A stretch of 12,822 nucleotides of DNA, from contig JAPLSI010000062.1 in the NCBI GenBank assembly GCA_026398715.1, forward strand, positions 1 to 12,822, given 5' to 3'. Below are positions 6,629 to 12,822 of the stretch, piece by piece. The notes below the pieces were generated by a model. That model saw only the letters and a program-made list of their open reading frames with translations. It was not told the DNA's origin and made no database searches. The translations under genes were made by a program, and so were the position numbers. The stretch comes from Gammaproteobacteria bacterium. Its GTDB lineage: Bacteria > Pseudomonadota > Gammaproteobacteria > Xanthomonadales > Xanthomonadaceae. Numbering within the stretch: position 1 is the first letter of the stretch; each line of letters begins with the position of its first letter.

Positions 6629-7924
6629 ATGACCACCCCAAGCCGCCCACTGGGCCTGTGGACCGCAATCGCACTGGTAGTCGGCAGCATGATCGGGTCG
6701 GGCGTCTTCCTGCTTCCCGCCACCCTCGCACCCTTCGGCGCCGCAAGCCTGCTCGGCTGGGGCGTGACTCTGGTCGGCGCGCTGCTGCTGGCGCTGGTCT
6801 ATGCCTGGATGGCGAAGGACATACCCGCCACGGGCGGCGCCTACGCCTACGCCCGCACGGCCTTCGGCAACGGACCGGGCTTCCTGGTCGCGTGGAGTTA
6901 CTGGATCTGCAACTGGACCGGAAACGCGGCGCTGTCAGTCGCATTCGCCGGCAGCCTGGGCGCCGTGGTGCCTGCGGCCACCGACACGCCGATCAAGGCC
7001 GCCAGTTGCGCGATTGGCGCGCTGGCCTTCTGTACTGCCGTCAACCTCACCGGCATCCGCGAAGCGGGACGACTGCAACTGCTGACCACGCTGCTGAAAC
7101 TGGTGCCGCTGGTCCTGTTTGGATTGCTCGGACTCGCCTACGTCAATGCAGGTTCGTACCAGCCCTTCAATCCCAGCGGCCAACCGCTGATGCAGGTCAC
7201 GACCGCCGTGGCGGCGCTTACGCTATGGGCCTTCCTCGGCCTGGAAGCGGCGACCGTACCCTGCACATCCATCCGCGACCCCGAACGCACCGTGCCGCGC
7301 GCCACCATCATTGGCGTACTGGTCGCCGGCCTCGCCACGATGCTCGCCTGCACCGTGGTCATTGGATTGCTTCCGGCCGACGTGTTGAAGGTCTCCGCCG
7401 CGCCGATGGCCGAAGCCGCCAGTCGCCTCTGGGGATCGTGGGCCGGCGTGGCCGTGGGCATCGTTGCCACCATCTCCTGCTTCGGCGCGCTCAATGGCTG
7501 GGTGCTGTTGCAAGGCCAGACACCGCTGGCCGCGGCGAACGACGGGCTGTTCCCGAAGTGGTTCAAGAAACTGGACGCGCGCAACACGCCATGGGCCGGC
7601 CTGCTCTTCAGTTCGGTACTCGCCGGCTTCCTGGTGCTGTCGAACTACACGAAATCGCTGGTCAGCCTTTTCGCGTTTTCCATCCTGCTGTCCACCGCGG
7701 CGGCGCTGCTGCCCTATGCGGTCAGCGTGATGGCCTGGTGGCGCCTGCATCCGGGCGCGACACCCCTGCGCAAACTGGTCGCCATTGGTGCATTGGTTTA
7801 CAGCCTGTGGGCCCTGGTCGGGACCGGCGCAGAGCCGCTGATGTGGGGCGCAGTGTTGTTGCTCGCTGGCTTGCCGGTCTTCTGGTGGCAGCAGCGCACG
7901 AACGCAGCTACATCTCGTCCGTAG
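6629..7924 (+). CDS. APC superfamily amino acid/polyamine permease, AdiC-like
   Basis: The protein has 431 residues and about 12 hydrophobic helices, so it is an inner-membrane transporter. It aligns by eye along its length with the arginine/agmatine antiporter AdiC (445 residues), offset by 2. The unwound helix-1 motif G23-S24-G25 is present, as are the equivalents of AdiC Tyr93, Asn101, Trp202, Glu208 and Trp293 (here Y91, N99, W200, E206 and W291). AdiC Ala96/Cys97 are replaced by C94/N95, which suggests a related but different cationic or zwitterionic substrate. The C-terminal WALVGTGAEPLMW block also mirrors AdiC. It is divergent from the Rieske gene across a shared 154-base region, which suggests joint control and a role in importing the pathway substrate or exchanging it for a product. 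An arginine-dependent acid resistance role is less likely because no decarboxylase is nearby. Its 3' end overlaps the convergent MFS gene by 17 bases. Confidence 0.88.
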   Translation: MTTPSRPLGLWTAIALVVGSMIGSGVFLLPATLAPFGAASLLGWGVTLVGALLLALVYAWMAKDIPATGGAYAYARTAFGNGPGFLVAWSYWICNWTGNAALSVAFAGSLGAVVPAATDTPIKAASCAIGALAFCTAVNLTGIREAGRLQLLTTLLKLVPLVLFGLLGLAYVNAGSYQPFNPSGQPLMQVTTAVAALTLWAFLGLEAATVPCTSIRDPERTVPRATIIGVLVAGLATMLACTVVIGLLPADVLKVSAAPMAEAASRLWGSWAGVAVGIVATISCFGALNGWVLLQGQTPLAAANDGLFPKWFKKLDARNTPWAGLLFSSVLAGFLVLSNYTKSLVSLFAFSILLSTAAALLPYAVSVMAWWRLHPGATPLRKLVAIGALVYSLWALVGTGAEPLMWGAVLLLAGLPVFWWQQRTNAATSRP

Positions 7925-9161
7925 GTTCCATGCTGGCCGCGTTCGGGCTCGCTTCCGGGAAGCGGTCGCAATGGGCCAGGTACCAGCGCCACATCGCATA
8001 GGCAACGGCTGAAAACGCAGCCGCGCCGAGCGCCAGGTGCATCGGATGGTCACTGAGCATCGGCGACAACACGCCGGCAATCAGCGCATTCGACAGCAGG
8101 CCCACGAAGGCCTGCATCGACGAGGCCGTGCCGCGCATGGTCGGATACAGGTCAAGGATGGCGATGGTCAGTATCGGAAACACCAACGCGATGCCGAACG
8201 CGCTGAGCACCGTCGGCAGCACCGCCCAAGGCAAGTGTTGTTGCTCCGGCGCATACAGGTTGTAGGCAATATTGAACAGCGCCGACAGCCCGCAAAACAG
8301 AAAGCCGATATTGGCCAGTCGCACACCGGTCACCTTGCCGGCCGAACGCCCGCTGATGAAGGCGCCCAGGATCATGCCGGCGATGGTTGGCGCGAAGAAA
8401 TAGCCGAACTGCTGCTCGTTGAGCTTCAGGATGTCCAGCACGAAAGCCGGCGCCGAGGTGATGTACAGGAACAGCGCGCCGAAATTCGCCGTGCCGGCCA
8501 ACGCCAGCAAGCGGAATCGTCCACTGCCCAGGATGCCCTTGTAGGCCACGGCCATCGCTTTCAGGTTCAGCGGCAGGCGACGTTCCCGCGGATGGCTTTC
8601 AGGCAAGGCCAGCGCCGTGCCAAGCATCAGCAGCAGGGCGAAGGCCGACAGGAACCAGAAGATGGCCTGCCAGTTGCTCCAGCCCAATATCCAGCCGCCG
8701 ATGATCGGCGCGATCGCCGGCGCCACGCCGAAGATCATCGAGATATGGCTCATCAGCCGCTGCGCATCGTCCCCGTCCAGTGCATCGCGTACGACAGCGC
8801 GGCCGACAATAAGCCCGACGCCGGCCGACAAGCCCTGCACGACCCGGAAGAAAAGTATTTGCGTCATGCTGGTGGACATCGCGCAACCCACGGACGCCAG
8901 CGCGAAAACAGCTATGCCGACCAGGATGACCGGTCGACGCCCCAGCGCATCCGACAGCGGCCCATGCACCAGCGACATGCCCGCATAGCCCAGCAGGTAC
9001 AGGCTGATGGTCTGCTGCATCGCGACCTTGCTCACCTGCAGGTCGTTTTCCATCACCGCGAAGGCGGGAAAAATGGTGTCGATGGAAAACGGGCCGAGCA
9101 TCGCCAGCGCGCCCAGGATGAAGGCGAGTCGGGCTCGGGAAATATTGAGGTGGGTGATCAT
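7908..9161 (-). CDS. MFS multidrug efflux transporter, Bcr/CflA family
   Basis: The protein has 417 residues with about 12 predicted membrane helices. The N-terminal LGALAMLGPFSIDTIFPAF segment is characteristic of the Bcr/CflA group of drug:H+ antiporters. MFS motif A is seen as GPLSDALGRRPV (67-78) in the loop after helix 2, and the motif B-like RVVQGLSAG (106-114) follows in helix 4. The antiporter motif C region (about residues 140-160) contains GVAPAIAPIIGGWILG. It acts in the inner membrane, exporting small molecules or drugs using the proton gradient; the substrate is unpredictable. The start ATG at 9161 has no clear Shine-Dalgarno; the bases just before it are CCCCCG. It is divergent from the ABC exporter across only 54 bases and converges on the permease with a 17-base overlap. 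Confidence 0.9.
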   Translation of the reverse strand: MITHLNISRARLAFILGALAMLGPFSIDTIFPAFAVMENDLQVSKVAMQQTISLYLLGYAGMSLVHGPLSDALGRRPVILVGIAVFALASVGCAMSTSMTQILFFRVVQGLSAGVGLIVGRAVVRDALDGDDAQRLMSHISMIFGVAPAIAPIIGGWILGWSNWQAIFWFLSAFALLLMLGTALALPESHPRERRLPLNLKAMAVAYKGILGSGRFRLLALAGTANFGALFLYITSAPAFVLDILKLNEQQFGYFFAPTIAGMILGAFISGRSAGKVTGVRLANIGFLFCGLSALFNIAYNLYAPEQQHLPWAVLPTVLSAFGIALVFPILTIAILDLYPTMRGTASSMQAFVGLLSNALIAGVLSPMLSDHPMHLALGAAAFSAVAYAMWRWYLAHCDRFPEASPNAASMEPTDEM

Positions 9162-9215
9162 CGGGGGCGGGGCCTGCAGGCGCGCCAGTTTAACAGAACG
9201 GGTAAAGTTGCCCCG
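9162..9215. promoter_or_regulatory. 54-base divergent intergenic region with inverted start-codon flanks
   Basis: This gap must hold both start regions. An inverted repeat, CATCGGGG (9159-9166) and CCCCGATG (9211-9218), spans it, with the two ATG codons forming its outer tips. An AT-rich patch at 9187-9208 is the only promoter-like part: TTAACA (9190-9195) resembles a -35, but no -10 is correctly placed after it for either gene. No strong ribosome site precedes either gene. Confidence 0.35.
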
Positions 9216-11024
9216 ATGAGCGCCAATCCGTTTGACCAGTCCTTGACCACGACCGAAGGCGAGCGGACGTCGTCGCGCGTCATCCGCCGCCTGCTGCCGT
9301 TCCTCAAGCCTTACTCGGGCCGCATCGGCATCGCCATGGCTTTCCTGCTGACCGCCAAGGTCGCCGGCCTGGCCGTGCCGATGCTGCTCAAGCGCCTGAT
9401 CGATACACTGGGCCTACCCAACACGCTGGCGGTCATTCCGGTGGCGCTGGTGATCGCCTATGGCGGCGCGCGCCTGTCGGAGCGCGTGTTCACCGAGATG
9501 CGCCAGATCGTGTTCGCGCGCGTGATGGCCCGGTCGTCGCGACTGGTGATGCTGTCGGTGTTCCGCCACTTGCACGCGCTGTCCTTGCGCTTCCATCTCA
9601 ACCGGCAAACGGGCGGCGTCACCCGCGACGTGGAGCGCGGCGGCAGCGCCATCTCCGACCTGCTCGACTGGACGCTCTACACCATCATCCCGACCCTGAT
9701 CGAAGTCGTGCTGGTGACCGCCGTGCTGGTCTACCTGTACGACATCTACTTTGCCCTGATCACGCTGGGCGTGTTGATCGCCTATGTTGCCTGGACCATC
9801 AAGGTCACCGAATGGCGTACGCGCTACTACCGCGCCTCGGTGGAAGCCGATACAGCCGCCAGCGCGAGTGCGGTGGATTCACTGCTGAACTACGAAACGG
9901 TCAAGTACTTCAACAACGAGGAACACGAAGCCCAGCGCTATGACGCCAGCCTGCGCAAGATGGAAGAAGCCAACGTCATGAGCTACAAGACGCTGGCCGT
10001 GCTGAACGTCGGCCAGAGCGCCATCATCGCCATCGGCGTGACGGCATTGATGTTCAAGGCCGCGGCGGGCGTGGTATCGGGCAAGCTGAGCGTCGGCGAC
10101 CTCGTGCTGGTGAATGCTTACCTGCTGCAAATGGCGATGCCGCTCAACTACCTCGGCATGATGTATCGCGAGGTGAAGCAGGCGCTGACCAATATCGAAC
10201 GCCTGTGGGGCCTGCTGGACGAGAAGCAGGAAGTACGCGACCGGGCCGGCTCACCCGCGCTGCAGGCCACGCAGCCGCGCGTTTCGTTCGAAGACGTGCA
10301 CTTCGGCTACGATCCGCGCCGGGAAATCCTGCACGGCATCCATTTCGAGATTCCGCCCGGCCATCGCGTCGCGGTGGTCGGCCACTCCGGCAGCGGCAAG
10401 TCCACCCTCGCCCGCTTGCTCTACCGCTTCTACGACATTGGCAGCGGCGCCATCCGCATCGACGGCCACGACATCCGCGAACTCGAGCAGGATTCCGTGC
10501 GGGCGGCCATCGGCATCGTTCCGCAGGACACGGTGCTGTTCAACGATACGGTGCGCTACAACATCCGGTATGGCCGGCCCTCGGCCAGCGATGAAGAGGT
10601 GGAGGCAGCGGCGCAAGCGGCGCACATCCACAATTTCATCCAGTCACTGCCCGATGGCTACGAGACATCGGTCGGCGAACGCGGCCTGAAATTGTCGGGC
10701 GGCGAAAAGCAGCGGGTTGCCATTGCTCGGGCGCTACTGAAGAATCCGGCGATCCTGATATTCGACGAGGCTACCTCTGCGCTCGACTCGGCGTCCGAAA
10801 AGGCGATCCAGGCCGAGCTCGACCGAATAGCCATTGGCCGCACGACACTGATCATCGCGCACCGGCTTTCCACGGTGATGGATGCGAACCAGATTTTGGT
10901 GATGGACGCGGGCAACATCGTCGAGCGCGGCTCGCACGCGCAACTGATCGCGCTGGACGGCCACTATGCCGCGATGTGGCGCCTGCAGCAGCGCGCGCGC
11001 GAAACGGTTTCGCCGGTGGAATGA
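9216..11024 (+). CDS. ABC transporter, Atm1/HMT1-type half transporter (fused permease and ATPase)
   Basis: The 602-residue half transporter acts as a homodimer in the inner membrane. The membrane domain has six hydrophobic segments between about residues 37 and 314. It carries hallmarks of the Atm1/ABCB7/HMT1 branch: LNRQTGGVTRDVERG (128-142), YFNNEEHEAQRYD (231-243) and LNVGQS (263-268), regions that in solved Atm1 structures line the glutathione pocket. The ATPase domain has Walker A GHSGSGKST (389-397), Q-loop Q437, signature LSGGE (493-497), Walker B LIFDE (514-518) and the switch His549, so it should be active. Relatives export glutathione-linked sulfur or metal species. The ATG at 9216 is chosen because the protein from there has the normal length for the family; the open frame further upstream is antisense to the MFS gene. 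The ribosome site is weak. Confidence 0.93.
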   Translation: MSANPFDQSLTTTEGERTSSRVIRRLLPFLKPYSGRIGIAMAFLLTAKVAGLAVPMLLKRLIDTLGLPNTLAVIPVALVIAYGGARLSERVFTEMRQIVFARVMARSSRLVMLSVFRHLHALSLRFHLNRQTGGVTRDVERGGSAISDLLDWTLYTIIPTLIEVVLVTAVLVYLYDIYFALITLGVLIAYVAWTIKVTEWRTRYYRASVEADTAASASAVDSLLNYETVKYFNNEEHEAQRYDASLRKMEEANVMSYKTLAVLNVGQSAIIAIGVTALMFKAAAGVVSGKLSVGDLVLVNAYLLQMAMPLNYLGMMYREVKQALTNIERLWGLLDEKQEVRDRAGSPALQATQPRVSFEDVHFGYDPRREILHGIHFEIPPGHRVAVVGHSGSGKSTLARLLYRFYDIGSGAIRIDGHDIRELEQDSVRAAIGIVPQDTVLFNDTVRYNIRYGRPSASDEEVEAAAQAAHIHNFIQSLPDGYETSVGERGLKLSGGEKQRVAIARALLKNPAILIFDEATSALDSASEKAIQAELDRIAIGRTTLIIAHRLSTVMDANQILVMDAGNIVERGSHAQLIALDGHYAAMWRLQQRARETVSPVE

Positions 11025-11045
11025 CAGGCCGGCCGCCAGCGGTCG

Positions 11046-11198
11046 CTAGAAGGGTCGCGGCATGCCGAGCAACGGCGCAAGCAGGTACCAGGCCACCGCG
11101 ATGGCCGCAATGACCAGCGCAATCTTGAAGAACGCACCGACCACCTTGAAGAACAACCAGATGCAGACGATCAGGATGAGGATGCCGATGATGTCCAT
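11046..11198 (-). CDS. Small hydrophobic membrane protein, 50 residues, unknown function
   Basis: The 50-residue reading frame begins at ATG 11198 and ends with TAG at 11048-11046. It consists of two hydrophobic stretches (about residues 3-19 and 23-44) separated by a short turn holding Lys18 and Lys25, with the tail LLGMPRPF. This fits two membrane helices in a hairpin. The composition is far from that of an antisense shadow: almost every residue is I, L, V, A, F or W, with one acidic residue (Asp2). It converges on the ABC exporter with 21 bases between stops and is divergent from the GGDEF gene. I recognise no named family. A longer in-frame extension back to 11510 is antisense to the GGDEF gene and is rejected. 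The ribosome site is weak. Confidence 0.6.
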   Translation of the reverse strand: MDIIGILILIVCIWLFFKVVGAFFKIALVIAAIAVAWYLLAPLLGMPRPF

Positions 11199-11325
11199 GG
11201 GGCGGGCCTGGCGTAAGAGTGATGTCGCCGAGTGTACCCGAGCCGCCTGAACCCCGGACCGTACGGAATGGCTCCACGCCCTATGCCATGCTAGCGTTGC
11301 AGGAAGGGGACACGCGGGGGAGTTC
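11199..11325. promoter_or_regulatory. 127-base divergent intergenic region
   Basis: This gap must contain promoters for both the small membrane protein and the GGDEF gene. I see an 8-base palindrome CCGTACGG (11259-11266) and, on the minus strand, a weak -10-like TACACT (11236-11231) without a matching -35. Nothing convincing is visible for the plus strand. Confidence 0.25.
11316..11322 (+). promoter_or_regulatory. Ribosome binding site supporting a GTG start
   Basis: GGGGGAG is followed by TTC and then GTG (11326-11328). The spacing of 3 bases is short, but the match is strong and no in-frame ATG with a site lies near. Confidence 0.4.
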
Positions 11326-12822
11326 GTGATCCAGCAAACACGCCGTTTTTGTGCCGGCCCGTTGCGGGGCTGCGTCGCAGCCAGCATCCTCGCGCGGACG
11401 ATATTTGCCGCAGCGCTGTTCGCGTTCACTGGCACGGCGCTCTCGTCGGACGCCCCGCGTACCCAGGCCGAATTCGAGTTGTACAAAAAGACGCAGGACA
11501 AAGCCAGCAACGCCGCCTACCAGGCCGGCGAAATGGACAAATGCCGCGCCATTGAAACCGAAACCCTTGAAATGAGCCGTCGCTTCGGCGACCGGCGCGA
11601 AGAAGCATCATCAATCTATGGGCTTGGCCTGGTGGACACCGCCACAGGCAGGCCGGACGAAGCTGAAGCGCGATTTCGTGAAAGCATCGTTCTCTGGAAA
11701 GCCATCAACGACCAGAAGGGCGTCGCTTCGTCGCTGCGAGGACTGGGCCGCGTCCTGGAGGCCAGGGGCCGGCTGCCCGAAGCGACCGAGGTGCAGGTGG
11801 CCGCGCTCGAGTTGTTCTTGAAATTCGGCAAGCCAATCGACCAGTCCGAAAGCTATTACTCGCTTGCAAGACTGTTCATGAACCTCGAGGACTATCCCGC
11901 CGCGCGACGCGCGGTGGATCGCGCGATCGTCCTGATGGGCCCTTCCCCGCCCGACTTTCCGCTGGGCCTGAACCTCGCGGTGCAAGCCGATGTGCTGCGC
12001 GAGCTCGGCCAGCCACAGGCCGCGCGCGACTCCGCGCAGCGTGGCCTGGATGCCTTCATCCGCACCAAGAGCCCGATGGGTGAGGCGATCGGCCAGCTCG
12101 CCCTGGGCAAGGCCCTGGCGGTGACCGGTGAAGCAGATCGAGGCCTCGCCATGCTGCGCACCGCCGAGGGGACCGCGCAAAAAATGCAGGAAGAAGTGCT
12201 CGCCACCGACCTGCGCGTTGCACAGGGCCTGGTGCTGGTGCAGGAAAAGCGTTTCGAAGAGGCTCTGGTGCCGCTCGGGAAGGCGCTCGAAACCGCCGAG
12301 CGACTGAAGCTCGACCAGGTGCTCCGCAACATTTCAGTCGAGCAGGAAAAAGCCTATTCCGCGCTGCGTCGCCCTAGCGACGCGCTTGCTGCCAGCAAGC
12401 GAGCCTACGCCGCGCAGTCGCGCCTCGCCGGATTGGCCAAGGTTGGCGAGTTAGCCGGCCGCAGCGCCGAATCGCAGTTGTCGGCAATCAGCAGCCGCTT
12501 CATGTCGCTGGATGAAGCGACGCGCGCCAGCGCTCCCGTGCTGGCACCGAAACCTGCACCGGCGCGTGCAGCGCCCGTGTCGCCCTGGCTCTGGGCCGTG
12601 GCGGCCGTCGCGGTGCTGGGCTTGTTCGCGCTTGGATTGCGCATCTTCCGCCTGCGCGAGGAGGGCCGACGCATGGGGCGGGCGCACGCGGAGCTGAAGG
12701 ACCACTCGGCCCAACTGGCGCATCAGGTCAGCATCGATCCCCTGACCGGCGTGCTGACGCGCCGCGCCTTCACCGACGAGCTCGCCATCCTGCTGCAGGT
12801 CGCACAGGCCGGCGCCACGCCG
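11326..12822 (+). CDS. Periplasmic TPR-sensor GGDEF protein (putative diguanylate cyclase), 3' end outside window
   Basis: The frame is open from GTG 11326 to the right edge, giving 499 residues with no stop. Residues 1-40 form an Arg-rich then hydrophobic signal segment ending in TALS, a plausible cleavage site before S41. Residues about 97-335 are helical repeats in TPR style, with recurring patterns such as LGRVLEARGRLPEA and LARLFMNLEDYPAARRAV. A Pro/Ala-rich linker (407-420) leads to a single membrane helix (about 421-441), a short charged linker, then SIDPLTGVLTRRAFTDEL (469-486), the conserved opening of a GGDEF domain. Such proteins sense something in the periplasm through the TPR part and make cyclic di-GMP in the cytoplasm. 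The GGDEF signature and inhibitory site lie beyond the window, so activity cannot be judged; a C-terminal EAL domain cannot be excluded. Confidence 0.88.
   Translation, partial: MIQQTRRFCAGPLRGCVAASILARTIFAAALFAFTGTALSSDAPRTQAEFELYKKTQDKASNAAYQAGEMDKCRAIETETLEMSRRFGDRREEASSIYGLGLVDTATGRPDEAEARFRESIVLWKAINDQKGVASSLRGLGRVLEARGRLPEATEVQVAALELFLKFGKPIDQSESYYSLARLFMNLEDYPAARRAVDRAIVLMGPSPPDFPLGLNLAVQADVLRELGQPQAARDSAQRGLDAFIRTKSPMGEAIGQLALGKALAVTGEADRGLAMLRTAEGTAQKMQEEVLATDLRVAQGLVLVQEKRFEEALVPLGKALETAERLKLDQVLRNISVEQEKAYSALRRPSDALAASKRAYAAQSRLAGLAKVGELAGRSAESQLSAISSRFMSLDEATRASAPVLAPKPAPARAAPVSPWLWAVAAVAVLGLFALGLRIFRLREEGRRMGRAHAELKDHSAQLAHQVSIDPLTGVLTRRAFTDELAILLQVAQAGATP

Noticed and set aside
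5335..8001. Very long plus-strand open frame of 888 codons
   Set aside because: It runs antisense through the Rieske gene and then out of frame through the permease. No domain is recognisable and both real genes on this DNA are well supported.
8037..9215. Long plus-strand open frame before the ABC transporter
   Set aside because: It is the antisense of the MFS gene, with Gln/His/Arg-rich shadow composition; the ABC protein begins normally at 9216.
10999..11013. Inverted repeat GCGAAAC-G-GTTTCGC near the end of the ABC gene
   Set aside because: The one-base centre cannot form a full RNA loop and no T-run follows; it is probably coincidental coding sequence.
11259..11266. Palindrome CCGTACGG as an operator
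   Set aside because: At eight bases in GC-rich DNA and with no promoter recognised beside it, it is too weak to list as a separate site.

Overview
The window reads as a compact stretch of a GC-rich proteobacterial chromosome. G/C-ending codons dominate in every gene, intergenic gaps are short, and there are no mobile elements, RNA genes or CRISPR. The protein types (Atm1-type ABC half transporter, Bcr/CflA efflux pump, periplasmic TPR-GGDEF protein) would suit a gammaproteobacterium, perhaps near the Xanthomonadales or Nevskiales; that is an inference from protein style, not from a marker gene.

Layout. Bases 1-258 hold the 3' end of a GNAT acetyltransferase gene. A candidate sigma70-type promoter (280-309) then precedes a tightly coupled plus-strand operon (358-4743): two tandem, divergent paralogues of phytoene-dehydrogenase-like FAD oxidoreductases (gap of 1 base), then a GcvT-like folate-dependent protein (ATGA overlap). 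This operon converges, with 4 bases between stop codons, on a minus-strand pair (6474 to 4748): a Rieske non-haem iron oxygenase of the quaternary-amine type followed by a BetI-like TetR repressor (TGATG overlap). Divergent from the Rieske gene is an AdiC-like amino acid/polyamine permease (6629-7924).

The second half is a different neighbourhood: a Bcr/CflA-type MFS efflux pump (minus, 7908-9161, overlapping the permease 3' end by 17 bases), an Atm1/HMT1-type ABC exporter (9216-11024) divergent from it, a 50-residue two-helix membrane protein (minus, 11046-11198), and a TPR-GGDEF protein starting with GTG at 11326 that runs off the right edge before the GGDEF active site.

How it may work together. 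The first six complete genes look like one catabolic module for an N-methylated (or similar) small molecule. The permease moves substrate or product. The Rieske enzyme removes a methyl group oxidatively. One or both flavoproteins oxidise the resulting amine, and the GcvT-like protein passes the one-carbon unit to tetrahydrofolate. The BetI-like repressor controls the set. The pairing of phytoene-dehydrogenase-like flavoproteins with a separate GcvT-like partner is a functional parallel to dimethylglycine dehydrogenase, where a FAD domain of a different family is fused to a GcvT-like domain. The substrate cannot be read from sequence, and no reductase for the Rieske enzyme is present in the window.
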